64,000 bases of DNA from Allobosea sp035944375 (GCF_035944375.1 NZ_DASZBE010000030.1); one strand, 5' to 3'; shown: positions 51,686 through 60,559, counted from the first letter of the stretch. A program made the numbers and translations. Notes: generated from the letters alone by a model not told the origin.

Positions 51686-51958
51686 TCAGGCTGCGACGGG
51701 AGAGGCGCTTGGCGTGTAGCCGGCGCCGGTCACGATCGCCTTGATCGCGGCGTAGTCGCCGAAGCCCACGACATTCACGAGCCTGGAGGCGGGATCGGCA
51801 TCGACGGTCGTGCCGGGCAGGGTCGTCTCGATCGCCTTCTTGATCGTGCCGGCGCAATGGCCACAGGTCATGTCGTCTACGCGGAAATTGAGCCCGCCCG
51901 CCGATGGGGTAGCGACGGTTTCGGATGTGGAATTGGAATGTTGCTGGCACGAGCACAT
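51686..51958 (-). CDS. copZ: CopZ-like heavy-metal-associated copper chaperone
   Basis: 90 residues. A short N-terminal tail has a Cys/His motif MCSCQQH; the HMA domain follows with DDMTCGHCAGTIKKAIE (Cys pair near residues 32-35) and ends GAGYTPSAS. It carries Cu(I) to the CopA ATPase encoded divergently. The start at 51958 was chosen since upstream in-frame sequence covers the promoter. A CueR-type box lies 60 bases upstream. Confidence 0.88.
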   Translation of the reverse strand: MCSCQQHSNSTSETVATPSAGGLNFRVDDMTCGHCAGTIKKAIETTLPGTTVDADPASRLVNVVGFGDYAAIKAIVTGAGYTPSASPVAA

Positions 51959-51993
51959 GGCTGAAGCCTCCTGTTGATGTGCGGGTGAGAAGG

Positions 51994-52024
51994 AGGCTGC
52001 GGCTTTCCACAGTGGTAAGGTCAA
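51994..52024 (-). promoter_or_regulatory. CueR-type promoter/operator of copZ
   Basis: Minus strand: -35 TTGACC (52024-52019), box CCTTACCACTGTGGAAAG in the 19-bp spacer. The -10 (CAGCCT) is poor. Similar in layout to the copA box on the other strand. Confidence 0.6.
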
Positions 52025-52052
52025 GAGGCTTTTTTCGCCGCCTCGGCGCGTC

Positions 52053-52069
52053 CGAAGAATTTTTCTTCG
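52053..52069. promoter_or_regulatory. Perfect dyad between the divergent copZ and copA promoters
   Basis: CGAAGAA-TTT-TTCTTCG, a 7-bp perfect inverted repeat located between the two CueR-type boxes. Possible operator for another regulator or a transcript hairpin; no known factor matches. Confidence 0.45.
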
Positions 52070-52085
52070 AACGCTCCGATAGCGC

Positions 52086-52116
52086 TTGACCTTACCATTA
52101 TGGGAAGCACCATATC
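52086..52116 (+). promoter_or_regulatory. CueR-type promoter/operator of copA
   Basis: -35 TTGACC (52086-52091), 19-bp spacer containing CTTACCATTATGGGAAGC, -10 CATATC (52111-52116). The ATG of copA lies 28 bases after the -10. Fits regulation by the CueR-like protein encoded behind copA. Confidence 0.75.
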
Positions 52117-52144
52117 CCTTGCCATCACAGTTCGGAGACACGTC

Positions 52145-54685
52145 ATGTCGACTGCAACGATGGCCAGAAACCCGGCCTCACACGGCATTCAGTTGGATTT
52201 TCCTGTCGAAGGAATGAGCTGCGCCTCATGCGTCGGCCGCGTGGAGCGGGCGATCGCAGGGGTCGAGGGCGTCGGTGGCGTCTCGGTGAACCTGGCGACG
52301 CAGCGGGCGCACGTCGCCCTCTCGTCCGGCAGGGTCGAGACGGCGGCCATTGACGCGGCCATCCGCAAGGTGGGCTACGAGCCGAGGGAGAGCGTCGTCG
52401 AGTTGAGTGTCTCCGGCATGACCTGCGCCTCCTGCGTCGGGCGAGTCGAGCGTGCGCTCAAGGCGGTGCCAGGCGTCCTCGACGCAGCCGTCAATCTGGC
52501 GACCTCGCGTGCATCCGTGCGCGTGCTGGGCGGGCCGGAGATGGCGCCCTCGCTCGTCGAGGCAGTCTCCGCCGCCGGCTACGAGGCCGAACCGATCCGG
52601 AATGCGGTCGATACCGCCGACCGCGAACGTCAGGCCCGGGAAACCGAACTCTCGGGGTTGCGCCGTGACGTCGTCCTGGCGGCGATCGCCACCCTGCCGC
52701 TGCTCGTCTTCGAGATGGGCATGCACATGTCCGAGACGCTGCACCATTTTCTTGCCGGCCGGATCGGCGAGTTCAACATCAAGGTGCTGTCGTTCCTGCT
52801 CGCCGGCTTCGTGATGGCGGTGCCCGGCCAGCGCTTCATCCGCAAGGGGTGGCCGGCGCTGCTGCGTGGCGCTCCGGACATGAACTCGCTGGTGGCGCTC
52901 GGCACGACCGCGGCCTTCCTCTATTCGAGCGTAGCGACCTTCATGCCCGGCCTGTTGCCGGACGGGACCGAATACACCTATTTCGAGGCGAGCGCGGTGA
53001 TCGTGACCCTGATCCTGATCGGGCGCTGGATCGAGGCGCGCGCCAAGGGTTCGACGAGCGAGGCGATCCGCCGGCTGATGTCGCTCCAGGCCAAGACGGC
53101 GCGCGTGCTGCGCGACGGCAGCGAGGCCGACGTGGCTATCGAGACGGTGATCGTCGGCGACGTCGTCATCGTGCGGCCGGGCGAACGCATCCCCGTCGAT
53201 GGCGAGGTCGTCTCCGGATCGTCTTATGTCGACGAGGCGATGATCACCGGCGAGCCGATCCCGGCCCGCAAGCAGGCTGGCTCTGCCGTCACCGGCGGGA
53301 CGGTCAACGGCACGGGCTCGTTCCGCTTCAGCGCTCGCAAGGTCGGGGCCGACACTTTGCTCGCGCAGATCGTCGCGACCGTCGAGGCGGCGCAGGGCGC
53401 AAAGCTGCCGATCCAGGCGGTCGTTGACAGGGTGACGATGTGGTTCGTGCCCGCCGTGATCGGGCTTTCTCTGCTCACCTTCGCGATCTGGCTGATCTTC
53501 GGCCCGAGCCCGGCGCTGTCCTACGCGCTCGTTAACGCTGTCGCCGTGCTGATCATCGCCTGCCCATGCGCGATGGGCCTGGCGACGCCGACCTCGATCA
53601 TGGTCGGCACCGGCAAGGGCGCCGAGCTCGGCATCCTGTTTCGGCAGGGGCAAGCGCTGCAGAGCCTCAAGGACTCAAAGGTCATCGCGCTCGACAAGAC
53701 GGGCACGCTGACGAAGGGCCGGCCGGAACTGACCGACATCGCGGTGACGGACGGGTTCGCGGAGGACGAGGTGCTGCGCCTCGTGGCCACGGTTGAAACC
53801 CTCTCGGAGCATCCCGTGGCCGAGGCGATCGTCGCCGGTGCGAGGCAGCGCGGACTGATGCTGGCCGAGCCGACGGACTTCTCCAGCGAGCCCGGATTCG
53901 GGGCGGCGGCGCGTGTCGATGGCCGTCGCGTCGAGGTCGGCGCCGATCGGCTGATGCGTCGTCTTGGTCTCGATCTTTCGCCCTTCGCCAAGCAGGCCGC
54001 GCAACTTGGCGACGCCGGCAAGACGCCGCTCTTTGCTGCGATCGACGGCCGGCTCGCGGCCATCATCGCGGTCGCTGATCCCGTGAAGGAGACGACGCCC
54101 GCCGCCATCGCCGCGCTGCATGGCCTCGGCCTGCGCGTCGTCATGATCACCGGCGACAACGAGCGCACGGCCAAGGCGATCGCGGCCCGGCTTGGAATCG
54201 ACGAGGTCGTGGCCGAGGTGCTGCCCACCGGCAAGGCCGAGGTAGTCAAGTTGCTGCAGGTCGGCGGTGTCCGCGTCGCCTTCGTCGGTGACGGGATCAA
54301 CGATGCGCCGGCGCTGGCGCAGGCCGATGTCGGCATCGCGATCGGCACCGGCACTGACATCGCGATCGAGAGCGCCGACGTCGTGCTCATGTCCGGCGAT
54401 CTCTCCGGCGTCGCCACGGCCATCGCGCTGTCGCAGGCCACGATCGCCAACATCCGCCAGAACCTCGTCTGGGCCTTCGGATACAACGTCGTGCTCATCC
54501 CCGTTGCAGCCGGTGCGCTGTATCCGGCCTTCGGCGTGCTGATGTCGCCGATGTTCGCCGGCCTCGCCATGGCGCTCTCCAGCGTCAGCGTGCTGGCGAA
54601 TGCGCTGCGGCTGAAGCGCTTCGGCCGGCGGGCCCGGGTCGAACCGGAGCCCTCCCGCCCGGCGCAGCTCGCGCCCGCCGAATGA
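52145..54685 (+). CDS. copA: Cu(I)-exporting P1B-1 ATPase with two HMA domains
   Basis: 846 residues. Two N-terminal copper domains have GMSCASC (near residue 24) and GMTCASC (near 96). In the core, the membrane CPC is at 473-475, phosphorylated Asp517 is in LDKTGT, the SEHPVAEAI motif is near 557 and GDGINDAPA near 717. ACPCAMGLATPTS is the copper-ATPase version of the CPC helix, unlike GCPCALVISVPAS in the Zn/Cd ATPase at 26930. The start follows CGGAGACACGTC and lies just after the CueR-type promoter. Confidence 0.95.
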   Translation: MSTATMARNPASHGIQLDFPVEGMSCASCVGRVERAIAGVEGVGGVSVNLATQRAHVALSSGRVETAAIDAAIRKVGYEPRESVVELSVSGMTCASCVGRVERALKAVPGVLDAAVNLATSRASVRVLGGPEMAPSLVEAVSAAGYEAEPIRNAVDTADRERQARETELSGLRRDVVLAAIATLPLLVFEMGMHMSETLHHFLAGRIGEFNIKVLSFLLAGFVMAVPGQRFIRKGWPALLRGAPDMNSLVALGTTAAFLYSSVATFMPGLLPDGTEYTYFEASAVIVTLILIGRWIEARAKGSTSEAIRRLMSLQAKTARVLRDGSEADVAIETVIVGDVVIVRPGERIPVDGEVVSGSSYVDEAMITGEPIPARKQAGSAVTGGTVNGTGSFRFSARKVGADTLLAQIVATVEAAQGAKLPIQAVVDRVTMWFVPAVIGLSLLTFAIWLIFGPSPALSYALVNAVAVLIIACPCAMGLATPTSIMVGTGKGAELGILFRQGQALQSLKDSKVIALDKTGTLTKGRPELTDIAVTDGFAEDEVLRLVATVETLSEHPVAEAIVAGARQRGLMLAEPTDFSSEPGFGAAARVDGRRVEVGADRLMRRLGLDLSPFAKQAAQLGDAGKTPLFAAIDGRLAAIIAVADPVKETTPAAIAALHGLGLRVVMITGDNERTAKAIAARLGIDEVVAEVLPTGKAEVVKLLQVGGVRVAFVGDGINDAPALAQADVGIAIGTGTDIAIESADVVLMSGDLSGVATAIALSQATIANIRQNLVWAFGYNVVLIPVAAGALYPAFGVLMSPMFAGLAMALSSVSVLANALRLKRFGRRARVEPEPSRPAQLAPAE

Positions 54686-54713
54686 ATCTGTTGCAGAACC
54701 AGGAGCTATCGAC

Positions 54714-55199
54714 ATGAACATCGGCCAGGCGGCGACGGCATCGGGCGTCACCGCGAAGATGATCCGCTACTACGAGAGCATCGGCCTGATCGAGCCGCCA
54801 ATCCGCACCCAGGCTGGGTACCGGGTCTACACGGCCGAGGAGATCCACGAGCTTCGCTTCATCAAGCGGGCCCGCACGCTGGGCTTCTCGATCGAGGAGG
54901 CCCGCGAACTTCTGGCGCTGTGGCGCGACAAGAGCCGGGCCAGCGCCGACGTGAAGACGTTCGCGATGAAGCATGTCCGCGATCTAGAGACCAAGATCGA
55001 CGAGCTTCAGGCCATGTCACGGACGCTCCGGCATCTGGCCCAGACCTGCCACGGCGACGACCGGCCCGAATGCCCGATCCTGGCCGATCTCGCGCTTCCC
55101 GACGCCCGCCAACCGCCTGCTGAGAAAAAGCGCGGCAAGGCGAAAACACACGCCGACTGCACGTGCGACGAGGGCGACACGTTCAGCAGCCGGCATTGA
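54714..55199 (+). CDS. cueR: CueR/HmrR-type copper-responsive regulator
   Basis: A 161-residue MerR-family activator. The DNA-binding part is MNIGQAATASGVTAKMIRYY. The metal loop has Cys112 and Cys120 (CHGDDRPEC), at the same positions as in E. coli CueR, and a Ser rather than Cys in the helix near residue 77, which marks the Cu(I)/Ag(I)/Au(I) class. A C-terminal extension KTHADCTCDEGD adds two Cys and a His, as in HmrR-like proteins. It lies 28 bases after copA in the same direction. Confidence 0.92.
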   Translation: MNIGQAATASGVTAKMIRYYESIGLIEPPIRTQAGYRVYTAEEIHELRFIKRARTLGFSIEEARELLALWRDKSRASADVKTFAMKHVRDLETKIDELQAMSRTLRHLAQTCHGDDRPECPILADLALPDARQPPAEKKRGKAKTHADCTCDEGDTFSSRH

Positions 55200-55218
55200 C
55201 CGGCAAGGCGATCGACAC

Positions 55219-56415
55219 GTGAATCAGATCAACCGACTGGATATCGCCAGCTTGCGCGCGGACACACCCGGCACCGCTCATCGCATCCATCTCAACAACG
55301 CCGGCGCCAGCCTCATGCCAGCGCCGGTCATCGCGGCCATGAAGGATCACCTCGATCTTGAAGCGATGCGTGGCGGCTACGAGGCCGCCGACATGAGGGC
55401 AGAGGCCGTCTCGGCCGTCTATGCCTCCGTCGCCAGGCTGATCAATGCCGGCGATGACGAGATCGCGCTGACGGAAAACGCGACCGTCGCATGGCAGATG
55501 GCATTCTATGCGCAGCGCTTCCAGGCGGGCGATCGGATCCTGACCGCTCGCGCCGAGTACGCTGCAAATTATGTTGCTTTCCTCCAGATGGCGCGCCGAA
55601 CCGGCGTCACGATCGAGGTCGTGCCCGACGACGAGACGGGTGCTCTCGATCCGGATGCTCTCGCAGCGATGATGGACGAGCGGGTCAAGCTCATCGCCAT
55701 CACTTGGATCCCTACAAATGGCGGGCTGATCAATCCTGCTGCTGCGGTCGGGAAGATCGCGCGCCGTCATGGCGTGACCTACCTCCTTGACGCCTGCCAG
55801 GCGGTCGGTCAGCTCCCGATCGATGTCGAAGAGATCGGTTGCGATCTGCTCGCCGCAACGGGACGCAAGTTCCTGCGCGGTCCGCGCGGCACGGGGTTCC
55901 TCTACGTCCGACGGGCGATGCTCGAGACACTCGAACCGGCGATGATCGACCACTTCGGCGCGCCCTGGGTTGGCGCCGACCGCTATGCGCTGAGGCCGGA
56001 TGCGCGCCGGTTCGAGACATGGGAGAAGAACTACGCCGCAAGGCTTGGACTGGGCGCCGCGGTCGATTACGCGCTCGGTCTCGGCCTCGACGCCATCAGG
56101 GCTCGCTGCCTGCACCTCACCGACCATGTAAAAGCGGAACTCGAACGCTTGCCACGGGTGACACTGCACGATCTCGGACGTGATCGCGCTGCGATCGTAA
56201 GCTTCGCGATCCGCGGTCTTGCCTCGGAAGCGATCCGGTCGGAGCTGACTCAACGGGCGATTAACGTCAGCGTCTCGAAGCCGAACAGCACGCTTCTCGA
56301 CGCCAGCGCCCGGAATCTCCCGACCGTTCTGCGCGTGTCGCCGCACTATTACAATTCCGAGGATGAGATCGACCTGTTCGTGGACGCCTTGAACGACATC
56401 GTTGCAAGCGGTTGA
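55219..56415 (+). CDS. Class V PLP-dependent aminotransferase / C-S lyase-like
   Basis: 398 residues of the class V (NifS-like) fold: HLNNAGASLMP near residue 24, TENATVAWQMAF near 90, LDACQAVGQLPIDVEEIGCD near 191, and the PLP lysine in ATGRKFLRGPRGTGFLYV near 218. The C-terminal loop where cysteine desulfurases carry their nucleophilic Cys reads SVSKPNSTLLDAS without Cys, so it is more likely a C-S lyase or epimerase relative than a sulfur donor. The GTG start is 20 bases after cueR. Link to copper is by position only. Confidence 0.8.
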   Translation: MNQINRLDIASLRADTPGTAHRIHLNNAGASLMPAPVIAAMKDHLDLEAMRGGYEAADMRAEAVSAVYASVARLINAGDDEIALTENATVAWQMAFYAQRFQAGDRILTARAEYAANYVAFLQMARRTGVTIEVVPDDETGALDPDALAAMMDERVKLIAITWIPTNGGLINPAAAVGKIARRHGVTYLLDACQAVGQLPIDVEEIGCDLLAATGRKFLRGPRGTGFLYVRRAMLETLEPAMIDHFGAPWVGADRYALRPDARRFETWEKNYAARLGLGAAVDYALGLGLDAIRARCLHLTDHVKAELERLPRVTLHDLGRDRAAIVSFAIRGLASEAIRSELTQRAINVSVSKPNSTLLDASARNLPTVLRVSPHYYNSEDEIDLFVDALNDIVASG

Positions 56416-56438
56416 CGCGGAGCTTGGTCGATCGACGG

Positions 56439-57020
56439 TCAGTGCTTGGGCGCACCGTGGCCGCCATGCCCTGACTCCGGCATCGGCGCGATTCGATTGC
56501 CGCCATAGCCGCGCAGGTGATCGTATCGCGCGATCTGCTCCGCCGACATCACCGCCGCAGTCTCGATATGGGCGACGAGATGGACCGCCCTCAGGGCTCC
56601 CTGCCTGACGCCGATCCGTTCCGTCAGCGCCTTGAGGCGCTGCGCGTCGATCTTGCGGGCGGCGAAGCCTGCGTCCAGTTCGCGTTCGAGGCCCAGAAGC
56701 TCTCCGCCAACCGCCTTCGCCTCGACGTTCATCCGCGCCTTGATCGACTCCAACGCTTGTCGCTGACGGCTTGACAGGCTGAGCAGGTCCGCAAGCTCGA
56801 GCGCGTGCATCGGCCCGGGATAGCGGTTGAGTTCGGCTGCCTTGGCGAGGCCCATGCCGCGGCCTTGCGCGAGATCGTCGAACTCCTTGGGCGACAGCGC
56901 CTTGATCGCCCGGCTCTGCTCGCCGGCATAGGAGCTGTGCGTCTGCCCCCATGCCGGCGCGGCCGACGCGAGGCCTGCCGAGATCAAAACGAGTATGGTG
57001 GTCAAGGCGAGGCGGCTCAT
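56439..57020 (-). CDS. CpxP/Spy-like periplasmic metal-stress protein
   Basis: 193 residues with a signal peptide (LALTTILVLISAGLASA). The helical body contains GMGLAKAAELNRYPGPMHAL near residue 49 and the LTxxQ-like SLSSRQRQALESI near 75; it ends in a His-rich tail (ESGHGGHGAPKH). Such Spy/CpxP relatives act as periplasmic chaperones or metal sensors (compare ZraP, CnrX). It is the last gene of a minus-strand set led by a CsoR/RcnR-family repressor. The ATG at 57020 gives the signal peptide directly. Confidence 0.75.
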   Translation of the reverse strand: MSRLALTTILVLISAGLASAAPAWGQTHSSYAGEQSRAIKALSPKEFDDLAQGRGMGLAKAAELNRYPGPMHALELADLLSLSSRQRQALESIKARMNVEAKAVGGELLGLERELDAGFAARKIDAQRLKALTERIGVRQGALRAVHLVAHIETAAVMSAEQIARYDHLRGYGGNRIAPMPESGHGGHGAPKH

Positions 57021-57078
57021 CGGGGTTCTCCTTCGCGCCCAACCTGCCGGAGATCGTGACATCGCGACATGATCGAGA

Positions 57079-57651
57079 TCATGTCAGGACAATGTGGCCG
57101 GTCTTCCGTGAAATCGTCCCCTGCGCCTCAAGTCGGGCCAGCGTCCGGTAGAACGCCTCGGGCGTCAGGCCAATCGCGACGGCGATGTCCCGCAGCGAGC
57201 CGTCAAAGGCGATCGTGCGTCCGTCTTCGCTGGCTTCCGCGACGAGGAAGGCGATCACCCGCTCGCGCGCCGAGCGGATGTCGCGCACCGTCAACCGCGC
57301 GCGGAGCGTCATCACCTGCCGGGCGAGATCGGCCGTCAGGTCGAGCCGTGCGGTCGCATCATCGCCCAGTAGCGCGAGGCTGGCGGCCTTGGGAAAGCAC
57401 GCGACGACGGCTTCACTCAGGGCGATGGCGTCGCAATGGTAGCGCTCGGCGAAAAGTGAGGCCTCGGCGAAGCGCTCTTCCGGCCCAGCGGTGAACAGCG
57501 CCGTCTCACGGCCATCGCCGCCGAAGCGCACGAGCCTGACGCGTCCCGTGCGCACCATAAAGAAGCCGCGCGTTTCGTCCCCGGCCGCAAACAGCGTCTC
57601 GCCTGCGGCGAGATGTCGGATAATAGGAACGATTTCCGATAGTGGGCCCAT
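57079..57651 (-). CDS. Crp/Fnr-family transcriptional regulator
   Basis: 190 residues: an N-terminal cyclic-nucleotide-binding-like beta barrel (LAAGETLFAAGDETRGFFMV) and a C-terminal winged helix (SLRDIAVAIGLTPEAFYRTL). No N-terminal Cys cluster is present, so it is not an Fe-S Fnr, and the cAMP-binding Arg/Ser are not obvious. The first residue is ATG 57651, although a TTG two codons earlier is possible. It is between the MFS exporter and the CpxP-like gene, probably in one transcript. The signal is unknown. Confidence 0.85.
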   Translation of the reverse strand: MGPLSEIVPIIRHLAAGETLFAAGDETRGFFMVRTGRVRLVRFGGDGRETALFTAGPEERFAEASLFAERYHCDAIALSEAVVACFPKAASLALLGDDATARLDLTADLARQVMTLRARLTVRDIRSARERVIAFLVAEASEDGRTIAFDGSLRDIAVAIGLTPEAFYRTLARLEAQGTISRKTGHIVLT

Positions 57652-57662
57652 GCTCAAGCCGC

Positions 57663-58970
57663 TCAGCCGCGCGTCGGCCAGGCAAGATGATTTCGGTCGA
57701 TCACGAAGGCATGCCGATGCCGCCTGCCCGCACCCGCCAGATGCGGATGGTCGGCTTCGAGGCCGGGATGCTCGTGTTCGATCTCGTCGGGATCGCCCGC
57801 CGGCCAGACACGCAAGGCGATCGCCAGCGCCAGCCCGGCGATGATCGCCATCGCCACGAATGTCGCGGGCAAGCCGATCGTCGCGCCCAGCCAGCCCGCC
57901 GCCGGGTAGGTTATCAGCCAGCAGGCATGCGAGAGGGCGAATTGGGCGGCGAACAGCGCCGGCCGATCCTCCGGATGGGCAGAGCGCCGCAAAAGGCGAC
58001 CCGACGGCGTCTGGGTCAGGCTGTAGGAGAAGCCGAGCGCGAACCAGAGCGGCAGCAGGACGGAAAAGCCGGGAACCAGCGTGCCCAGCATCAATAGGAC
58101 CGGAAGCGCAGCGCCGGCAATCAACATCAGCCTGCGGTCGTCGAGGCGGTCGAGCAGGCGCGGCAGCGCGAAGGCGGCCGTCATCGAGCCCGCGCCGAAC
58201 ATCGCCAGCGCGAGCGCGGTCGCCTGCTGCGTCAGGCCATAGGTCGCCTGAACCAGAACCACCGTATTGACGATGACCATGGAGCCTGCCGCCGAGACGG
58301 CGAGGCTCAGCGCCAGCAGCCCGCGCAGCCGTGGCGTCGCGAGGTAAATCCGCAGGCCCCGCGTGGTGCGGTCGTAGACGCCACGCGGCTCGCCGGGCTT
58401 CGGGTTCGGCAGAATGACAGACACGACCAGCGCGGCCGAGGCGATGAAGCCGATGACCGTGCCGGCGAAGAGGTTGTGGAAGCTGATCACGGTCAGCAGC
58501 AGCGCCGCTAGCGCCGGGCTCAGCAGGCTCTCCAGATCGTAGGCCAGCCGCGAAAGCGAGAGTGCCCGGGTGTAGTCCTTCTCATCGGGCAGGATGTCGG
58601 GAATCGTCGCCTGGAAGGTCGGCGTGAAGGCGGCCGAGGCCGACTGCAGCACGAAGATCAGCATATAGACCTGCCAGATCTCCGTGACGAAAGGCAGCAG
58701 CAGCGCCGCGGCCGCGCGAACGAGATCGAGCCCCACCAGCATGCTCCGGCGCGGCAGGCACTCAGCGAAGGCGGACGCGATCGGCGCGACGCCGACATAG
58801 GCGATCATCTTGATGGCCAGCGCTGTGCCGAGCACGATGCCCGCATTCGCACCCGCGAGATCATACGCGAGAAGACCTAGCGCGACCGTCGCAAGGCCGG
58901 TGCCGACCAGCGCGATGACCTGCGCGAGAAAGAGGTGGCGATAGGTCCGGTTGGCGAGGATAGCCAGCAT
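57663..58970 (-). CDS. MFS exporter with His-rich tail, NreB-like
   Basis: 435 residues with twelve membrane helices and a family-typical start LANRTYRHLFLAQVIALVGTG. The cytoplasmic C-terminus is rich in His (DPDEIEHEHPGLEADHPHL, then RRHRHAF), as in NreB-type Ni exporters. The gene starts 10 bases after a CsoR/RcnR-family repressor, which supports a metal substrate; Ni or Co is the best guess. Not to be confused with drug exporters of the same superfamily. Confidence 0.8.
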   Translation of the reverse strand: MLAILANRTYRHLFLAQVIALVGTGLATVALGLLAYDLAGANAGIVLGTALAIKMIAYVGVAPIASAFAECLPRRSMLVGLDLVRAAAALLLPFVTEIWQVYMLIFVLQSASAAFTPTFQATIPDILPDEKDYTRALSLSRLAYDLESLLSPALAALLLTVISFHNLFAGTVIGFIASAALVVSVILPNPKPGEPRGVYDRTTRGLRIYLATPRLRGLLALSLAVSAAGSMVIVNTVVLVQATYGLTQQATALALAMFGAGSMTAAFALPRLLDRLDDRRLMLIAGAALPVLLMLGTLVPGFSVLLPLWFALGFSYSLTQTPSGRLLRRSAHPEDRPALFAAQFALSHACWLITYPAAGWLGATIGLPATFVAMAIIAGLALAIALRVWPAGDPDEIEHEHPGLEADHPHLAGAGRRHRHAFVIDRNHLAWPTRG

Positions 58971-58980
58971 GGGGTGGGCC

Positions 58981-59259
58981 CTAAAGGTATTTCGCGATGG
59001 CCTTGAAGGCGTCGACCACCTCGCGCTGCTTATGCGGCAAGGGCCCGACGACTTCGTCGAGGCAGTGGTCGAGATGGTCCTGGATCAGGGTCTTCTTGGC
59101 CTGCCCGATCGCGCTCTCCACAGCCTGCAATTGCTGGGCGATGTCGAGGCAGGAACGACCGGCCTCGATCATCTCGATAACCTTGCGCAGGTGCCCGTCG
59201 GCCCGCTTCAGCCGCTTGACGATGGCGGGATGGGTCGCGTGGAGATGGCTCTCGGACAT
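58981..59259 (-). CDS. CsoR/RcnR-family metal-sensing repressor
   Basis: A 92-residue all-helical tetrameric repressor. Possible ligands are His in RADGHLRKV, Cys37 in GRSCLDIAQQ, then the HLDHC pair exactly 25 and 29 residues later (C-x24-H-x3-C). This gives a His-Cys-His-Cys set close to InrS (nickel) and the Cu(I)-CsoR triad. With the NreB-like exporter next door, Ni or Co sensing is favoured over Cu. N-terminal His residues (SHLHATH) resemble RcnR. A palindromic operator lies 8 bases upstream. Confidence 0.85.
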   Translation of the reverse strand: MSESHLHATHPAIVKRLKRADGHLRKVIEMIEAGRSCLDIAQQLQAVESAIGQAKKTLIQDHLDHCLDEVVGPLPHKQREVVDAFKAIAKYL

Positions 59260-59266
59260 GGCTTTC

Positions 59267-59289
59267 CGTATCCTCCTGGGTAGGATACG
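59267..59289. promoter_or_regulatory. Candidate CsoR/RcnR-type operator
   Basis: CGTATCCT-CCTGGGT-AGGATACG is a perfect 8-bp dyad with a G-rich centre, between the repressor (start 59259) and the divergent gene at 59367. Operators of this family have inverted TAC/GTA-type arms around a G-tract, so the fit is good. Confidence 0.6.
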
Positions 59290-59366
59290 TCAATGCGGTC
59301 ACGTGACTCGTCGTTCGTCGTCTCCGGTCAAATTGTCGTCAAGAAGAAGGGCTCTACGCTCTGCCC

Positions 59367-59753
59367 ATGTCGCGCCGCCGCCTTCGAGCCGGGTTCAGCC
59401 TCGTCATCGCCCTCGCGATGGCGCTCTGCATGACGCTCTCGGCTGCGCACGTCTCTGCCGGGCACAACGCCTACGCCATCGCGCAGGCCGAGGTCTTACG
59501 GCATGCGGAACTCGACGCTTCGATCGCCGAGCACGGCCATGCCCATGAAGAGGGCGAGCCCGACGAGCGCTTGCCAGGCCATGTCCATGGGCACAATACC
59601 GCCGACCAGGTCCACGAGACGGCGGATGTCGTCGGCCTGATCCAGCTCGGCACGCCGCGCTTCGTGCGGACCCCGATCCGGCACGAGCATCGGCGATCCG
59701 CCTCGGAGCGACCCGGCGGTCTGGAACGCCCGCCTCGATCCGCCGTCGCCTGA
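59367..59753 (+). CDS. His-rich periplasmic protein
   Basis: 128 residues with a signal peptide (FSLVIALAMALCMTLSAAHV). The mature part is His-rich: EHGHAHEEGEPDE, GHVHGHN and IRHEHRR. The tail is Arg/Pro-rich. Similar short secreted His-rich proteins (CzcI/CnrY-neighbourhood type) buffer or sense divalent metals. It is divergent from the CsoR/RcnR-family gene and followed by hupE. Tentative as to role, good as to the signal peptide and metal-binding look. Confidence 0.65.
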   Translation: MSRRRLRAGFSLVIALAMALCMTLSAAHVSAGHNAYAIAQAEVLRHAELDASIAEHGHAHEEGEPDERLPGHVHGHNTADQVHETADVVGLIQLGTPRFVRTPIRHEHRRSASERPGGLERPPRSAVA

Positions 59754-59804
59754 ACTCAGCGCCGCGCTCGCGGCAGCCTTCAACGACGAACCATCGGATC
59801 AGTC

Positions 59805-60539
59805 ATGCAACCACCTTCCACCGGAGGGCGGCGCCTGCTGCGACAAGCAGCCTTGCGCCTGCTCCTTTCCCTCGTACTGGCGATCGTCCTGGTTATGCCG
59901 GGCATCGATGCGGCGCTGGCCCACGCCGTAGCCGAGGGCGACAAGGGCTACATCAAGGAGATCACGGGGGTGAACCTGCTCCCGTTCGTCTATCTCGGCG
60001 CCAAGCACATGGTGACGGGCTACGACCACATCCTGTTCCTGTTCGGGGTGATCTTCTTCCTCTACCGCCTCAAGCACATCGCGCTCTATGTCAGCCTGTT
60101 CGCGATCGGCCACTCCACGACCATGCTGCTCGGCGTCTATTTCAACGTCGGGATCAACAGCTACCTCATCGACGCCATCATCGGGCTGTCGGTCGTCTAC
60201 AAGGCGCTCGACAACATGGGCGCCTACCAGCGCTGGCTTGGCTTCCAACCGAACACCAAGGCGGCGACGCTGATCTTCGGCCTGTTCCATGGTTTTGGTC
60301 TCTCGACCAAAATACTGGAATACCAGATCTCCCCGGACGGGCTCATCCCGAACCTGCTCGCCTTCAATGTCGGCGTCGAACTCGGCCAGCTCACGGCGCT
60401 CGGCATGATCCTGATCGTCATGGGCTACTGGCGGCGCACGGCCAGCTTCTGGCGTCATGCCTACACCGCAAACGTCTGGATGCTCACCGCCGGCTTCGTG
60501 CTCGTCGGCTACCAGCTCACCGGCTATTTCGTTTCCTGA
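59805..60539 (+). CDS. HupE/UreJ-2 family membrane protein
   Basis: 244 residues. A signal-like N-terminus (LLRQAALRLLLSLVLAIVLV) is followed by the family motifs HAVAEGDKGYIKEI near residue 40, GYDHILFLFGVIFFL near 72, FAIGHSTTMLLGV near 100 and FGLFHGFGLSTKIL near 158. HupE/UreJ proteins move or bind nickel (some export or cobalt roles are proposed). About six helices. It is in a transcript with the His-rich protein and the membrane-anchor protein, opposite the putative Ni/Co exporter. Confidence 0.85.
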   Translation: MQPPSTGGRRLLRQAALRLLLSLVLAIVLVMPGIDAALAHAVAEGDKGYIKEITGVNLLPFVYLGAKHMVTGYDHILFLFGVIFFLYRLKHIALYVSLFAIGHSTTMLLGVYFNVGINSYLIDAIIGLSVVYKALDNMGAYQRWLGFQPNTKAATLIFGLFHGFGLSTKILEYQISPDGLIPNLLAFNVGVELGQLTALGMILIVMGYWRRTASFWRHAYTANVWMLTAGFVLVGYQLTGYFVS

Positions 60540-60559
60540 ACCCCAAGGACACACGTCTC

